Assembly: GCF_037975245.1 (NCBI RefSeq)
Contig: NC_092582.1
Span: forward strand, 7,357,001 to 7,421,000
Source of the DNA: Apostichopus japonicus
Taxonomy: Eukaryota > Echinodermata > Holothuroidea > Aspidochirotida > Stichopodidae
Direction: 5' to 3'
DNA length: 64,000 nt
The notes beneath the pieces are model-generated. The model made no database searches. It had not been told where the DNA came from and saw only the letters and a program-made list of their open reading frames with translations. The translations under genes were made by a program, and so were the position numbers. Below, piece after piece: positions 1-14,100 of this stretch. How positions within the stretch are numbered: position 1 is the stretch's first letter; the number at the start of each line of letters is the position of its first letter.

Positions 1-3000
1 ACGCCCTCCCCCGCCTCACTCCCCCCCCCCCCCCACTCTCGTCCCCTCTCATTGAGACTGACCACGCAGCCATACTAAAGATGGTTTGCCTAGTGCAGTA
101 TCACGGTTCTATACAAATCTACTGCGAATTCGTTCTCCGAGAAGTTTGCCACTGATGTGCAGTGCATCGAAACCTCCCTCAGTAAAGCCCAACAGATGCA
201 GGGGAAGAGAGGTGGGGGGGCAGGGATTACAGGAAGGAATACTCGCATAGTATTTTACGATCGGGACAGGTCTATAGGATCCAGACAAAGGACATCAGAG
301 AATGGGTGAGTATATGAGAGCAGGCAGCTCAGAGGAGAGAGGACGAGTTGCTGTTGCTACCAAGCCATGTTGTTGTTCTTTGTTGAAAGGGGTTTGATGA
401 CCCCCACATCACCCCTCCCCCCTCAACCATCCCAACCAGCCCATCCCCCATATCTATCACTCTCCCAATCATTAGCAATGCAATGTTAACCAACGTTTTC
501 AGCTAGATCGTATAGCCTACTTACACATGTAAACAAATGTCGTTGTTTCTGAATGCCTATATACTTTCGAGCTGTATTTCCAGCGAACTATGATGTGACT
601 TAACTGTAATACTGCCTTATTCTGAAAATTATAGCTAAAACAGATAATTAATGAAGCCCTGAGTTTGTTACATAAATGGCGTTCCTCATTCTACAAAAAG
701 TCATCGCCGAAGCCTCAGTTACCATGCAGGTTTTTGTTTGCATTGATGGCAAAATCTGCCTATTACTAATCCATCTTTACCTTTCCCCGAAGTGAATAAA
801 GTCATTATGTCAACGTTGCCTATAATGAGATTTCGATGATTAATTACATGTCTGCTTTAGCCGATTACTTAGGCAGACTTGTCGGCCAAGTTTTGTTGGA
901 AAATCCGGTCACTGCACATTGCCGATGACGTAGGCTACTGTAGATCAGGTACCAATATAAACTTGGGAGGGGAAGGGGGAGCGCCTGCAAATTACCAGGC
1001 ACTACACAATGGTTATCCTTCGTGCGGTCGTGTCCAAGATTGAAAACGAGGGTCACACAATGTCAGATTTGAACTCTCCATTTTTTTACACAACCCGCCA
1101 CCCCCTACAGCCACCCCCCCCAATGGTCTCCCTCCTGAACGTTATTTGAATCATTTCTATACATCTTCAATATTTAGAAATCATTGAAACAGTTCGATCT
1201 AGCGAACCTAATTTTGCTATCGTTTCGTTAGTAGGTCTAATGTTAGGGACAGTACAGATTATTACGTCTCACTTCGTATTTATGGCGAGCCAACCAAGTC
1301 TATATTATTTTGAGGGCCCTTCCAGGAGGATCCGTGGAGGAGTGCGAGGAAACTCATAGCTGTGTAAGTTAACCACAGTATTTCTACCCCTAACTGTCAG
1401 GGGGCTGTTATGTCAGTTAAATGACACGTATCCAAGTGACGTGCGTTTCCGCCCACCTTCCCCGACTGACGATGGAGATGGGGGTGGGGGGGGGGACTTC
1501 CTCCGGCTTTGCTCATGTCACTGACATATATCCACATCTCGCCCACATGCTTGCTGTAGGCACCAGGAACTGTGTAGCATAGCTCACACAGCACTTAACC
1601 AATTATAACTCCAAACCTACATTTTACGGAACATTTATTCATTACGCATACGCTAAGAACGATATTACACGCAGATTAGATGTACACAATATGGGAAAAG
1701 AGATTATACAAATTAAAAAAACATACCTTCGTTGAATTTTCCTTTCGGCTTTTCTCGATGTAACTATTTTAAAGACATCTCTAGCTGCGAACCAAATCAA
1801 ACAAATAGGTCGTCGGCGTGTGTGTTATTCCTTTATTTTACAAAAGTTTAGCCTTCGCATACACACCTTGTTCTGTTGTGAAGTACTGATTGCACGAGTC
1901 CGACTCAATGAATACATGACTACGGAGAAATCGGACTGTTCTTAGTGGCACTTAGGGATGTCAACAATACAGTGTTTTATACGGTTCTGTGCATTGCTAT
2001 TGTGCATTATGAATAGCAACGCAACCTTGAGTAACAGTGGCAGGAATTCAACAGGCGGAGATGAGCGAATAATTGCAACTAATACAAAATACGGGGGTGC
2101 ACTTAATCTAACGTTATTATGTGTCAAGAGGGATGGTTACTGGAGGGTAACTTAGCTACAAGTTCACAAAGTTAACCAGGGGTGCAACTTGATGAAGGTA
2201 GAAAATGCGCAGACACGTCTTCAGTTGTCGGGGTGCAAATAAAGCATAAGTTCACTGTAATTATGCTATAGAATAGAACCCGGCACAAGGGCCGTGTTGT
2301 AGGTCGGTTTGTCCCGGAGAACGGGGGAGGGGTGAGGGAAAGGGTAAGTGTAGGGGGTAGTCTTCACTAAGTGATTGGTGGAAGGCCAATGCGTGGATGT
2401 ATAGAAGCATTCTGTGTTCTCCTTGCATAATTCAAAGGATGCTCTATTATTGCCAAACAAGTCGGGTTCTATATAAAACTGCAAATTACTCAGATATACT
2501 GAGAAATGGTAGACGTTATCGAGGATTAAATCAACTTCTTGGTTAAATAAAGAGAAAGATGTAGAACTGTATAAACAAGTGAAAATGACGAGATTTAAGA
2601 AATTTGCATCGTTTTTATAGCCTAACATTTATTATTATTAGTTTATTTTATATTTTAATGAGATCAGCCCAATTGTGTAGGCGTCTTCTGCAAAAGAGCA
2701 CTTTAGTGCAACATGACTCGCATATATGAGACCTATCAAACAGTTTTTTCGCGGTTTTTAGGAGCGTGCCGGCTTTCTGGAAGAGGGATGTGGAAGCCAT
2801 CGTTTGAACATAAACAACTTCTGCTAATTTTCACATCATTTCCCTCCGCGTGTGACATGAAAGGGCCGTCATGGGCGGTACTTATCATTATATATACGGT
2901 ATCTTTATTAAGACAGAAACTCCAAATATTATTTGGGCTCATGGCCCCTACAGTGCACCGTACCATAATTCTCAAACCAACGAAAAGGTTCCTATGAACC

Positions 3001-3953
3001 TGATCCAGCGTTGACTGTTTTTAAAGTCTCATATGATCTTACTCACTCCTGCTGAAATGTCACTGTGTCGATAAATATAAAACCTATCCAAGTACCCCTG
3101 ACAACGATTACGCAAGCAGTGTCTTTCTCAATTATGAAGTAACTTGACAAAAATGACAGTTTTAAAAATTGCTATTGACGATAACTCTTTCCTATACTTA
3201 TCTACCTTAAAGTTGAACACTGTGCGTTTTACATATATCCACTGTATATATAATAAATGGCATTTATCATTGTAGTTAATTATGAGTAGCGAGTTATTCT
3301 GGCTGATAATGCAGATAATTAGGCAGTATATTACAAGGTCCCTGAATACATCAGTTGTAGCTTAATTGATACATAATTTCGCTGGAGCACATGCAGGAGA
3401 CTAGTATATGTAGATAATGAAGTCACTGACTATCAAATATGGTTGTAAACATCGGAACATGGTAAGGAATAACCGCGAACGAAACGTTAAGAGTCCCGCT
3501 GTGAATTAGGGCCTGCGTTCTTTTGAGCAGAATTATTTGGCAGCGGTGATAAAAGGGAGAAATCCATACTTTCAAAGCGTAATCATTATTCAAAATGCGT
3601 TGCAATAATTACAAACAATTCAGTAGGAAAATTAATTTCTGGATTAAATAAAACCATAATTTGATTTAAAAATCGCATATATGATGTATTGAAAGTGATG
3701 TGAAACCGGGAAGATCTTGTTTGATTGGAGGTTAATCAGTGATGCTGTGTACATGATGGCTATAGCCTATGCCACAAAGACGAAAGTGTTTCTGCCACAT
3801 GCAACAATCAAATTAAATGATGACTTTATGCAGCAGCAAAATTGAAGTCTTGATATGTTATACTCCAAGAAAAAAAGTAACGTTTGAGAGCCACTAAAGT
3901 TTTGCAGCTGTTCTGGTTCTGTTTCTCCAGATATTTCATTATTATTAGCCTAT

Positions 3954-3956
<3 letters not shown>

Positions 3957-4005
<49 letters not shown>

Positions 4006-4016
4006 GTATATATGTA
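3957..4016. repeat. (TA)n microsatellite with degenerate edge
   Basis: About 43 nt of uninterrupted TA, then TATGTATA variants. The alternating Tyr-Ile or Ile-Tyr open frames across it are artefacts of the dinucleotide. Confidence 0.97.
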
Positions 4017-4634
4017 TACATAATGTACACATGTTTTCATACGGGCCTGATATAGGAACGTTGTCACAAAGCGCTGTGAATATCACGATAACATATTTGT
4101 TTAACATGTATTTTTTTTCGCTGGAGCAAATGAGAAGCAAAAGACGACATGAGAGCGATTTGTATGTCTAAACAAGCAATATTTATATATACCTGTGATT
4201 GCTGACGTCACTAACGGGATGTTTACATCCAATGAAACCTAACCAAAGGTTAATCTGTCTACTAACAACCTCATCAACGTCACAGTTATCTCCGAGACAC
4301 GGGGAGTATTTAGAGATGGGTTAAATATTTTTGTTCCCATATCACGGTGTGTTACCATGGAGGTATTGCATCCATAATGTTGCCAGATAGCTCTGTAAAT
4401 GGCAGCCTCCTGATGTTTAGATACTCTATGTTTCCGTAACCCTGGTTCTTGGGTTATTCAACCAACTTAACTGACTTCGTTGCGTATGTTTAAATGTTAT
4501 CGTTGTGGACAAGAGCCATTCACTGTGTACTCAACGTAACATGTTTTTTGTTTTGTGAAAACGGTATGAAGCATTACTCATCAACCAAAAATGCCGCTGA
4601 TAATTCACAGAATGATCGTTTGATGAAATTTAAG

Positions 4635-4835
4635 ACTCCAGGATGCAAATTAGGTTAATATACGGGTTGACTGCCATTACTAGTGGAAAGTGTTGTAGGC
4701 ATATGCTATACAATAGTGTTGGGAGTCCTTGGGGAGTCCAGGATGCAAATACGATTAGGCCTACAATATACCACTGTTAATTGAAGTGTTGTACGCTAAC
4801 GCTATAATAAAACACAATAGTGTTTGGAAGAATGT
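4635..4835. repeat. Two-copy imperfect tandem duplication, 100-bp period
   Basis: TCCAGGATGCAAAT starts at about 4637 and again at about 4737. Both copies run through AAGTGTTGTA and end in CAATAGTGTT. The copies have diverged by substitutions and small indels. Confidence 0.75.
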
Positions 4836-5303
4836 GACGGTTTTCACGTCTTCAAAAATCAAAATTCTCTGTTCAATTAAACACGTAAATGTATAACATT
4901 CACGTTACTGTAATGGATTAACGAAATTACCTGGAGATGTGATGAAGGTCGCGCAGTCAAATTTAGGCAGGTCAATGACACTTTACTAACGTCAGGCCCA
5001 TTATTTTACGAACTTAGTTGATTGCCTGCCATACGGCGGACGAACATATTCTTTAGAGGCAGTCATTTTGGAGTCTGCGTTACTCTTGTTTAATTTCAAC
5101 TTATTCATTGTAAATTAATTCAGATAAATATGATACCATTTCCGTGACGGAGAATTTCGATTGAAGATTTTTCAATTAGAGAGAGGGTGCTTAAAGGAAC
5201 AGTGTGTAGTATTCATTAACTTTGATGTAGGAGTAATTAGGTTAACCCTTACAAACGAAAGGCCCATAAACAGGCTCAGGCGCACCGGTGGGGGAATGTG
5301 GGG

Positions 5304-5325
5304 GGGGGGGGGGGAGGGGGTACCC
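5304..5325 (+). repeat. Poly-G tract
   Basis: A G homopolymer of about 14 with flanking G-rich sequence. One of many poly-G/poly-C runs that recur across the window. Confidence 0.9.
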
Positions 5326-8300
5326 ATGCAGACTGCTGTAGTCTTGTCCCACTGTTGCAACATCGTGTCCAAAAATGGTTCACAAATTACAGGATAAATA
5401 TCGTACCCATCTTTAAATGTTTTGTGACCTTACTTAAATGATTGGTTTCCCAACTCAAGAGTTCATGGCTTCCTGGTTTGAACCCCCCACCCCCCAATCC
5501 TCCCTCGAGAAGGTAGGTGAGACCTCATCTTAAAGAACCAAGGTTTTTTTCCCGTAAAATCTCTCGTCACCAATCCAGATATCTGCTTACCATGGTTCAT
5601 TATGTACATCTGACCACAAGACGTAGCATTAGTCTGGACAATTCCTGTACTTCTGTTGTTGTCATTTTGATATTCAGGAGTATTAAAAGCTCAGTAGCAT
5701 CTACCTCAAAACAAGAATACAATGGCTCGTGAGTACTTTCCAGAGTAAAGCGACATGCTGCTCGGTGTTATGATCAAGTTGGAGGCAGTCAAGGATGTAG
5801 GGAGTTGAGGGAGGGGAGGGGGTGGCAAGGTATAGTGAAGCAAACTAAATATATGCATATTGCAAACGCAATGTGTCATGGAATGGAAGGGAGTGAGGGT
5901 GGGGTGGAGGGAATGAGGGAGGGAATGATACGGGATTTGCTTGTGACCTCGTAAGTGTTTATATCATGTTAGTGGATAACCGTAAGAAGAAACTTCAAGG
6001 ATTTAAACTACGTATGTTTTGCCTCTCTACCTTTCAGGATCAAATTCGCCGTAGTCTGTGTCGGTATGAAACATGCTATGGACCATAACTATGGAGGAAT
6101 GCGCAACATTTTTTGTAAGCTGACAGTCTTTTTTTTCTTTCGTCACATAAAAGAAGCAATGAGTTGTTTCTAGTAAAATCAAAAGGTAACTTAATGGGGT
6201 ATGCCTTAGAATGGGAAGATATGGAAAGTGACACTTATTTACCAATGAAATATTCAGATCAAACCATCCTTCCCCTTCCCCTTCAGGAAAAAGAAACAAG
6301 ACAACAAAAAACAAGTCAGAAATCTGTCTTTGTTGTTATACTATTCTGTTTAATTGTCTCTGGCTGCTTTGTTCAAGACATGTAGACATATTTATCACAA
6401 TGCTTTTCTATGTGTCTCCATGGTGATAACTTCCATGGTGATGAGGCAAGACAAAGCAACATTTTACAGCGCCTATATATTTACCATCAGTACATATTTA
6501 AGGTGGAAAAAAAATATGTACAAGGCAATTTTATGCTTGGACTGTACAAGAAATTTACAAAGATTTATAAATAAAAACAAAAAAAGGGGGCAAAAAATCT
6601 CAGCTATGAAAACAGGGTAAATATATACTGAATGTATACTGAGCACAACAAAATATCAGTTAAAAATATAAAAAAAACATCTGACAACATAAAACAGTAA
6701 ATAAACAAGACTCTGAACCTCATCAGGCATTCATACTGCTAAAAAATAAAAAACACTAAAGGATTCACCAAACCATGTAAAACATAAGAGACACACTTAA
6801 TACAACACCGTTCTCTGGGAACTATCACAAAGCAAATACTGCGGATACCTCATATATACTCTTACGCAGGGTCACGGTTACCCAACACAACCAAATAAAT
6901 TTATCAAGCTGGAGACATATGCTTCTTCTATTCTAACCCTGGTTAGATGTATGTCTTTAAGCTGCCTTAGGGCATCCTAAAACCACTCTCCTTGTCATTC
7001 ATAAATGGCAAACCAGGGACCAAATTAACACAGAAAATTGGTGAGAGGGGAGGTATGTGCCTATGGAACTGAAATTGGCCAAATTTTGTATTAATCCTTT
7101 TTAGGAAGATTGTGTTGAATAAATTGTTTAATGGTCACCGACTCCCTCTCCTTTTAAACAGACTGACATACTACAGCCGTCAACAATGAACCAACAGGCC
7201 TTTGGCAACAGTATAACAACAAAATATTTAAATTATTTTAAATGCTGGCAAACAGCCAATTATTTCCAGCTCTTTGATGTAAAAGCATTTACTGCACCAA
7301 AATTCTCACTGTTGGTTGAAAAAGCAAGGCTTTCATTTTTCCAGATGGAATTTGTCATCAAACCTAACCAGAAAATTTCAGGTGAATAAAAATTGTCAGA
7401 TATTTCCAATCGTAACACTTTGATAAAAAAATAAAAAAACAGACCGATATGGTCCAAACCGTCTCTCCGGAAAAAAAAAGTTAATTTTTCTAAACGTAAA
7501 AGCACCGACTATTCTATTCATTCTACTTTTCATCATTACAAACATTCAGCATGATAAGAATACAAGATTTAAGACTTTTTAAGAATTGTTCACACAATTA
7601 ATATTTCCCATGAATATTCATAGAACTAATCACCATAACCACCTACACTATTAAAATCCACCTGCAAATGTGTGAACCGACCAGCTCTTCAACATTGCAT
7701 TAAAATTTATGGTCTAATACTCCTTAAATGATATATAAATCACCTTTCTAAATCTTTTTTCTTAATTTGTATAAACATTCTTTGACAGGTTACAGCTGCT
7801 GATTAAAATATATATTCTCTGACTGGTGGTCTGTTTTTTTTATTCTCTATAAAGCTTTTCTCTTCGCCAAATGAATCCTAACCCCACCTCTCCCTCTTAT
7901 ACAGTTACCTATTGAATCGATACCTTCGCCACTGTCAACCCTTAATACTGTGATAGCACTCTGCCCATTGTAGAACAAAATCTAACTCTGCAAGTATTAT
8001 CCCTCCAGTATATACTGTCGTGAGCATTAATGACAGCAGCTCAGTATTAACACCTAAATCAAAAAAGCAAAACAAAAATAAGGTTGACAGAATTTTGAGA
8101 AAGAAACGGACTTGAAGAATTACAAATCGAGTGATCTCTGTTTGTCCTTTTCAAGTTTGTCGATAATTTCCCAATCAAGTTTCTGTGTATCATTTAGTTC
8201 AGCTTCAATACTGTGCATCGTTTAAGTACCTTTCATCCCTAACGAACAAAGAAAACGAGTTACCCTTCTGTCTGTCTGTCTGTCGATGATAAACCAAACT

Positions 8301-10435
8301 TTCAGACAAGCTTCAATTAATAAATAACATACTAATTTTTAATATTTAATGCATGGCAGAATCAAATCCATATAATGATTATACTTTAAAGTGGTTTGCC
8401 ATAGGAATAACTTACACTAGTTTGCCATAACACAGCTGGCATGGATAAAGGGTGAGAGAGAGAGTGAGGGGGGCCAGTGATGGGGCAAGGATTGTATGAA
8501 AAACATTTCAACTACCTTCTATAGATTCAAGATTTGTAATCGGCCTAATAATGATTCAAAACTTGAGAGCTCACCCTCTGTCATAGTCTATAGAGCCTTT
8601 TCATAAATATTTACCCTGATGTCTACCCTAGTGACCCCATCAGTAATCTATCTGCCCTTCTCTAACCCCTACCCTCCCCCCTCCCCTTGTACTTACACAA
8701 TGCATGGTATGCAGCACAGACAACAATACTCACATATAAGTCCAGTCTCAACCCTGGGTTTTCAGCCCTGAGTTTTCAGCCCTGGACCCCTGACACCTTT
8801 TTTTAACAGCTTTGAAGCATTTTCAAACAACGAAAGCGAATAAACAAATATTTCTGATACATTTTAGACACATACATGCCCAATAATTTTCAAATACGAC
8901 ATCTATAGTACATTTGAACATTACGAGAAACCAACACATAATATCAAAAACAAATGACCAGATAGAATTACCATTGAGAGGGGGCGGATGGATTTTGGTT
9001 GTACTCTAGGATAAGAAATTGAATTTTTTTTTTTTGGACGTCACACAACTTTTTCAAAACAGTATCTTAGTTCTTCTAGATCCGGTTATTTCCACTACAG
9101 TTGAAAACAAACTTAACAATACTTAAGACAGAAATGTTCTCAGACATGCTGTTAATTTTCACAATCCACTGCACTTATTACATCAAAATAGAAGGCTACA
9201 TTTAACATTGACCTCTAACTTACAATGACCAGATCAAATATATTCAAGGTACCTAAATACTCTAGGTTCAAAATATATTCAAAGGTAAGCAGATTTTTGG
9301 TGTATCAAGATTTTCATCAATGTTTTTGTTTCAAATTTTTGTTTATAAAAGTTTTCTTGTTTTATAGTTTTGCTTTGGAGACAGATGCAGCAAATTAACA
9401 CTGTACTCCATTCTACACTATTGATTTACAATGTTATGCTAGGCTTGTGACATTGGATCAACTCCTTTTCCAAGATGCATGAAAAAGTGATTTATCTATT
9501 TAATGGTGAGGAAAGGCAATATTGTCCAATATTGACCGTTTATTCCAAGCTATGTTTTTTCACGCATGCTACTAACTAACCTTTGAAAGTATTAATTTGT
9601 CAACAATGTCATGATAGGGTGAGGGAGAGGTATCTCTCCCCCCTCCCCCTCCTCTACCCCCAACACTTGAATTACCCACACTTACTGGGAGTTACATATT
9701 GAGTTGAGGACAGGGTATTATATATGATATGACATTATGATGATAACATTAAGAAACTATTCCATATTCAACAACAAAGAAGTTGTTAACTTCATAAAAG
9801 TTTCGATTTATGAGCAATCATCCCAATCTACATAATTGTTATAACTCATAACTCGAGGGATTTCAGTCTGAACACCCCCCTCCCCCTTCTAATCAAGCGA
9901 ATTTGCCTACAAAAGATTTGAATGTGAACAGCTATTGTTCATTGATGGCTCTTGGAAGCAATATCGAAGCAGAAATGAGATTTTTATTTCACCTGTTGAA
10001 GGCATGAATTTTAAACCTCATCCATGCTCCCGAATGCTAGGCAACGGAATATGTTGGCCAAGCCAGAGATTCTGTTAGGCCAGAGCTGGCTAATTTTCTT
10101 AACCTGAAAGAGTCGTACTTGATACAATTTTCCATTTGTGAGGAATTTAATCAATAAGGTGCCATGAAAATGCCAGTAACTGCCTGTCAATATGTTCACA
10201 ATTATTAACCAAATGATGAATTGATACATCAAATATTTTCATAGTTTTGCAACAAAATTTACAGTTGACTATTTTCCTTTCAATTAAAGAATATTAGTCA
10301 CCGCTGAGCCGCCAAACAATTTACTTACATTAAATTTTGTTTGCAGAATATTGATGACTTGCAATATGTTTTTGTGATCATATAACAGCTATCATCACTT
10401 TGCATCTAAAGTAAACATTGGCAATGAACTTGTCA

Positions 10436-10441
10436 TTTATT
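10436..10441 (-). promoter_or_regulatory. Candidate polyadenylation hexamer AATAAA in the RasGAP 3' UTR
   Basis: AATAAA on the minus strand, 466 nt past the stop codon. Other AATAAA hexamers on the same strand lie at 9983, 9539 and 7839, so the true 3' end cannot be chosen from sequence. A 3' UTR of 0.5 to 3 kb is plausible. Confidence 0.25.
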
Positions 10442-10906
10442 GACACAACGTTAAACTGTTAAGATCCAAGAAATTATAAAGCTTCCAACTTTTCTGCATT
10501 TTTGACAGCACACTTCTTTATAACAATTCCAAGTTTTTTAGGAAATATTGCCAGATATGTATCGTATGGAAACAATTGGCATTTCAACGACACCTTCATG
10601 ATTTCCATAAAGAAGACTGAATCTTGTTTTCACATTGGCTACTATCGAGGTAGAACCTAACGTTACTGTCTGTCACACGACCAGACACCGATAAAACAAC
10701 CGTTAGGGAAGTACGTGTAGAAATAACCAAGATAGCTAAAAGATCTTATCCCAAGACAACTCTTCTTAAAAGATGCCTCTTTTTACCAAAATGATCTTTC
10801 ATCTTTTGCCATCTTGGACCACAACACCATCCCTTGCTTTCTAAGCTTCAGAAGCTAATCCTTTTCTGCCCGGCGACTATTCTCCGACATGAAATGCCCA
10901 AACCGG

Positions 10907-11162
10907 TCAACATTTGCTGTCCTTGTAATTTCCAGAGAGCGATAGTTTGGCTGTGCTGACTTGGAGATCTCCTTGAGATTTGGTTCTTCGCTTCACCTTG
11001 TAGCGTTCCTTCAGCTGTTCCAGGGCACCCATAAGTTGTACATTGGCCGCATCCAGGGACTCGATGCGCCGCTCCTGGGCATCTATGACTTTCTGCTTGG
11101 CGGAGACGATGGCCTGCATCTCGTCTTGACCTCGTTTCAGATCATCCTCCACTGACATCAAT
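10907..11162 (-). CDS. RasGAP exon E17: coiled coil second half and stop
   Basis: 256 nt, phase 2 in, residues 1195-1279, TGA at 10907-10909. The acceptor is CTCACCAG. It contains [19 protein letters not shown], then [19 protein letters not shown] and [13 protein letters not shown]. These match the most conserved C-terminal block of the family ('RLMSVEEELK..HAEMQA', 'KQKIIDAQEKRI.SLD.AN.RLM.AL'). The tail is [13 protein letters not shown], like vertebrate 'KL.ITENGEFKNSSC'. A 9.15 kb intron precedes it. Confidence 0.96.
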
Positions 11163-14100
11163 CTGGTGAGGAAATATAGAAGAAGTACGTTTTAATTTTT
11201 GAGGGGCGTTGAAGTAGGTTAAAGCTTCGGATGGCACTCGTGATAATGTTTCGGGCACTCCAACCAAAAGACGAGGGAATATGTATGTATATAAAGCATA
11301 TGTATATAAAGCCTGCAGAATGAACCCAGTCGAGGATATGAAGATACTCAAGCAAGAATGGTAGAATACCTGCTACAAGAGACACTACCAATCCATGAAT
11401 TTTAAGAATAGTTATTCTCTGCTGTTATTGAAAATACCGGCTTAATATCACCGACATCTTGCTGTGACCTATAGGCAGAGTATGGGACACTCTGGATGAA
11501 CTAAGCGTGAGATGCTGTTTCATATAACACATGCATGTAGATGCAGGCAATGTTTACCACCAGAATGTTGCAGATATACGCCCAAGATGTAATTTCAGAT
11601 CCTCTCTTCTGGATAAGTCTAAGAGGAAGATGGGAGTCACAACCTCTCCATGCTCCCTTAGACAGTTAACCCAGAGATTGAGATCATTGTGAAATGTTCC
11701 TATTGTTATCCGAAATTGGTTTCGGTGTTACAAAGTGATATTACACTTCAGTTGACCATATGTTGTTTTTATCATTGATATAAAGTTATAAATCGAATGA
11801 TTCGATTTTATCCAGGTTAGTACAATCCGGTAGTTCCATGCAGTAATGTACCAAGTTTAGTCAAAGATACAAAAATGAAGCTTAAATTTGGCTTAAATTG
11901 TCGCCCTGTACTACCAATGTAATATGAAACTGATAATGTAATACCATGAGGTTGGACACCATCTTAGCCCATTCTGTATGTATCATCCACAAAGCTGCAA
12001 TGGGCCATGGTGTATCACTTGTCACATTTATTGTGTCATCCCTTTGCTTTGTACAAAGAAGAGACACTTTTAACTATATTACAGAAACACCAATTAGCCC
12101 TAAGACCAACCCTATTCACCACCTCTCTCCATTCTCCTGAGAGAACTCCTCATTCGAGGTTGATTTAACTGTTCTGTCTAACGCTGCTAATTAACATCAG
12201 TCATGTATAGTGAAATACAACCAGAATTGCCTGATTGAGCAGATTCATTAAACTAACCTTCAGAAAAAGGAGGATATGCATCTCAAGATGTTTCAATTAA
12301 CTGCTATTTGGTGTTTTTTTCTGTCAGATCGTTGAACAATCATGCAATTACATTTCCTGTTCTAAAGCATAAATCAGTTTGTTCATAGATGACTTATATT
12401 ATGTCCGTTGGTTGTTTTCGCTAGGATTAAAAGTTCCCTAACAACATAGAATCATGCATAACTAGAGACCGCAAGGTTACATTGTCAGTCTGGTGCCGTG
12501 ACATGGTGACTTGATGTTGACAAGAAGCTTGGATACGTTGATTTGAAATGGTAATGGAGACCATCATTTCTAGAGAGTGGTTTCTTTCGGGATTGACATT
12601 GATAAAGCATACCAATCAATACTCATAAGAAGCCAAGTAATTCTTAACCACTGCTCCTCTTTAAATAACTAAATATATATATTTCTTCTACTTTCAGTAA
12701 CTGTAGTACCATTACAAATTTACAGCTCGAGATGACATATGCGCCCGTGTGTAATTTTAAACAAAAGTCAGAGGTGATGATAAGCAATCATGGCTAATAA
12801 AGAAATACATCCCCCAACTGAACTATGTGAAGAGTGCACAGTGTCTTTCAAGGTAAAATCAGCAAATGAATGGAATTTTTTTCTTTCAATATATTTGAGC
12901 ATTTGATGTGTAATGAGCGATTCTAAAACTGAGTGGTTGGTTGTGCAAATTTATCTTGTGTTTGGCTGTGCAATGGACTTACCACTTACAATCTACACTA
13001 TGCTGTGCTGTTGGCAGCAAAAGGAGAATGTGTGGCTCTTACATGTTCTCACCCTCAAACATTAAGTACATATCGCATCTAACCATTACACGCAATTAAC
13101 AGAGTCTGTATAAATATACAGTACATTTTTACTGTTCTCATTGGGAATAACTCCCTTTTGTTCGTTTCCATTTTATATTTTCCAATCTCATGTTTGATTT
13201 CTAGCAGGTTTAACTAAGTTACACTCCCTCCACATTACAATAAGGTGTGAGTGCAAGATACAGTACCTACACAATCACAGACTTTATTACATATTCTATG
13301 CAGTAGGGGAAAGGGTCACATAGGAAAGACTTGAGGTCAACCTCAGTAATCTTGTGAACATATGTCCAAACATTCCAATCAGTTGCATGAGATGAGAAAA
13401 AAAAGGTTTTTGGGATCGCTAAGAAGACGAAATTGAAATCATGGTTTGATGAATAAAATGAAATAAACATATTAATTACGATATTCACTTCTCTCATCAC
13501 ACACACTTAATCCACATTCAAGTTTACCCCCTAATACAGAACTATCAAACAACAGGAAGACTTTAAGGATGAAACAGAGGGTGAACTTTGAAGGGAAGGG
13601 TGGGTAGGTTGGGGTGGGTGGGGGTGGGTTAGGAGGACCAAGAATGCGAGTAGCAGAACATATCAATATAGGAAACAACAATTGGGTTTTTATAAACTTG
13701 ATGATTAAATATTTTGTAGTTCTTGTCTGCCTATCTTTATACATGCTCTAACCTTGATTACTATAAGGTTCTCAAGCAGAAGCAAAAACAGCAATATCAT
13801 TTCACTAACTACTTCCTCAATCATGTTATATTTGTATCCGCAAACTGAAACCGATTGTCGTCAAATTGCCTCCTGTATTTCTTAGATTATCAACAAGGTA
13901 TCTATTAGAAGAACTATTTTGTAACCCTACATGGCTTTTCCCTCTCTCTTCTCTTAAGTGTGTCTGCTATGAACAATTTCCGCTGACAATTTCATACACG
14001 GTTCATATTCTCAAATATTTTGTCGAGGGGGTGATGAAATAATATCTCTACACCAACCCATTGTTGATACTAGCACGAGTATGATCAGCTGCTACGATAG

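Larger units (their letters stand above)
1..10435. other. Downstream flank: part 3' UTR, otherwise no recognised gene
   Basis: Holds poly-C and poly-G runs (for example near 25, 1480, 5308), a (TA)n microsatellite, a 100-bp tandem duplication at 4635, a perfect CRE-like TGACGTCA at 4203 and many short open frames without domains. Some part next to 10435 may be 3' UTR. From about 6380 to 10435 it is plain AT-rich sequence, and I see no exon or mobile element there. Confidence 0.6.

Noticed and set aside
2266-2628. 120-codon open frame on the minus strand downstream of the gene
   Set aside because: No domain, and no Kozak or splice context that stands out.
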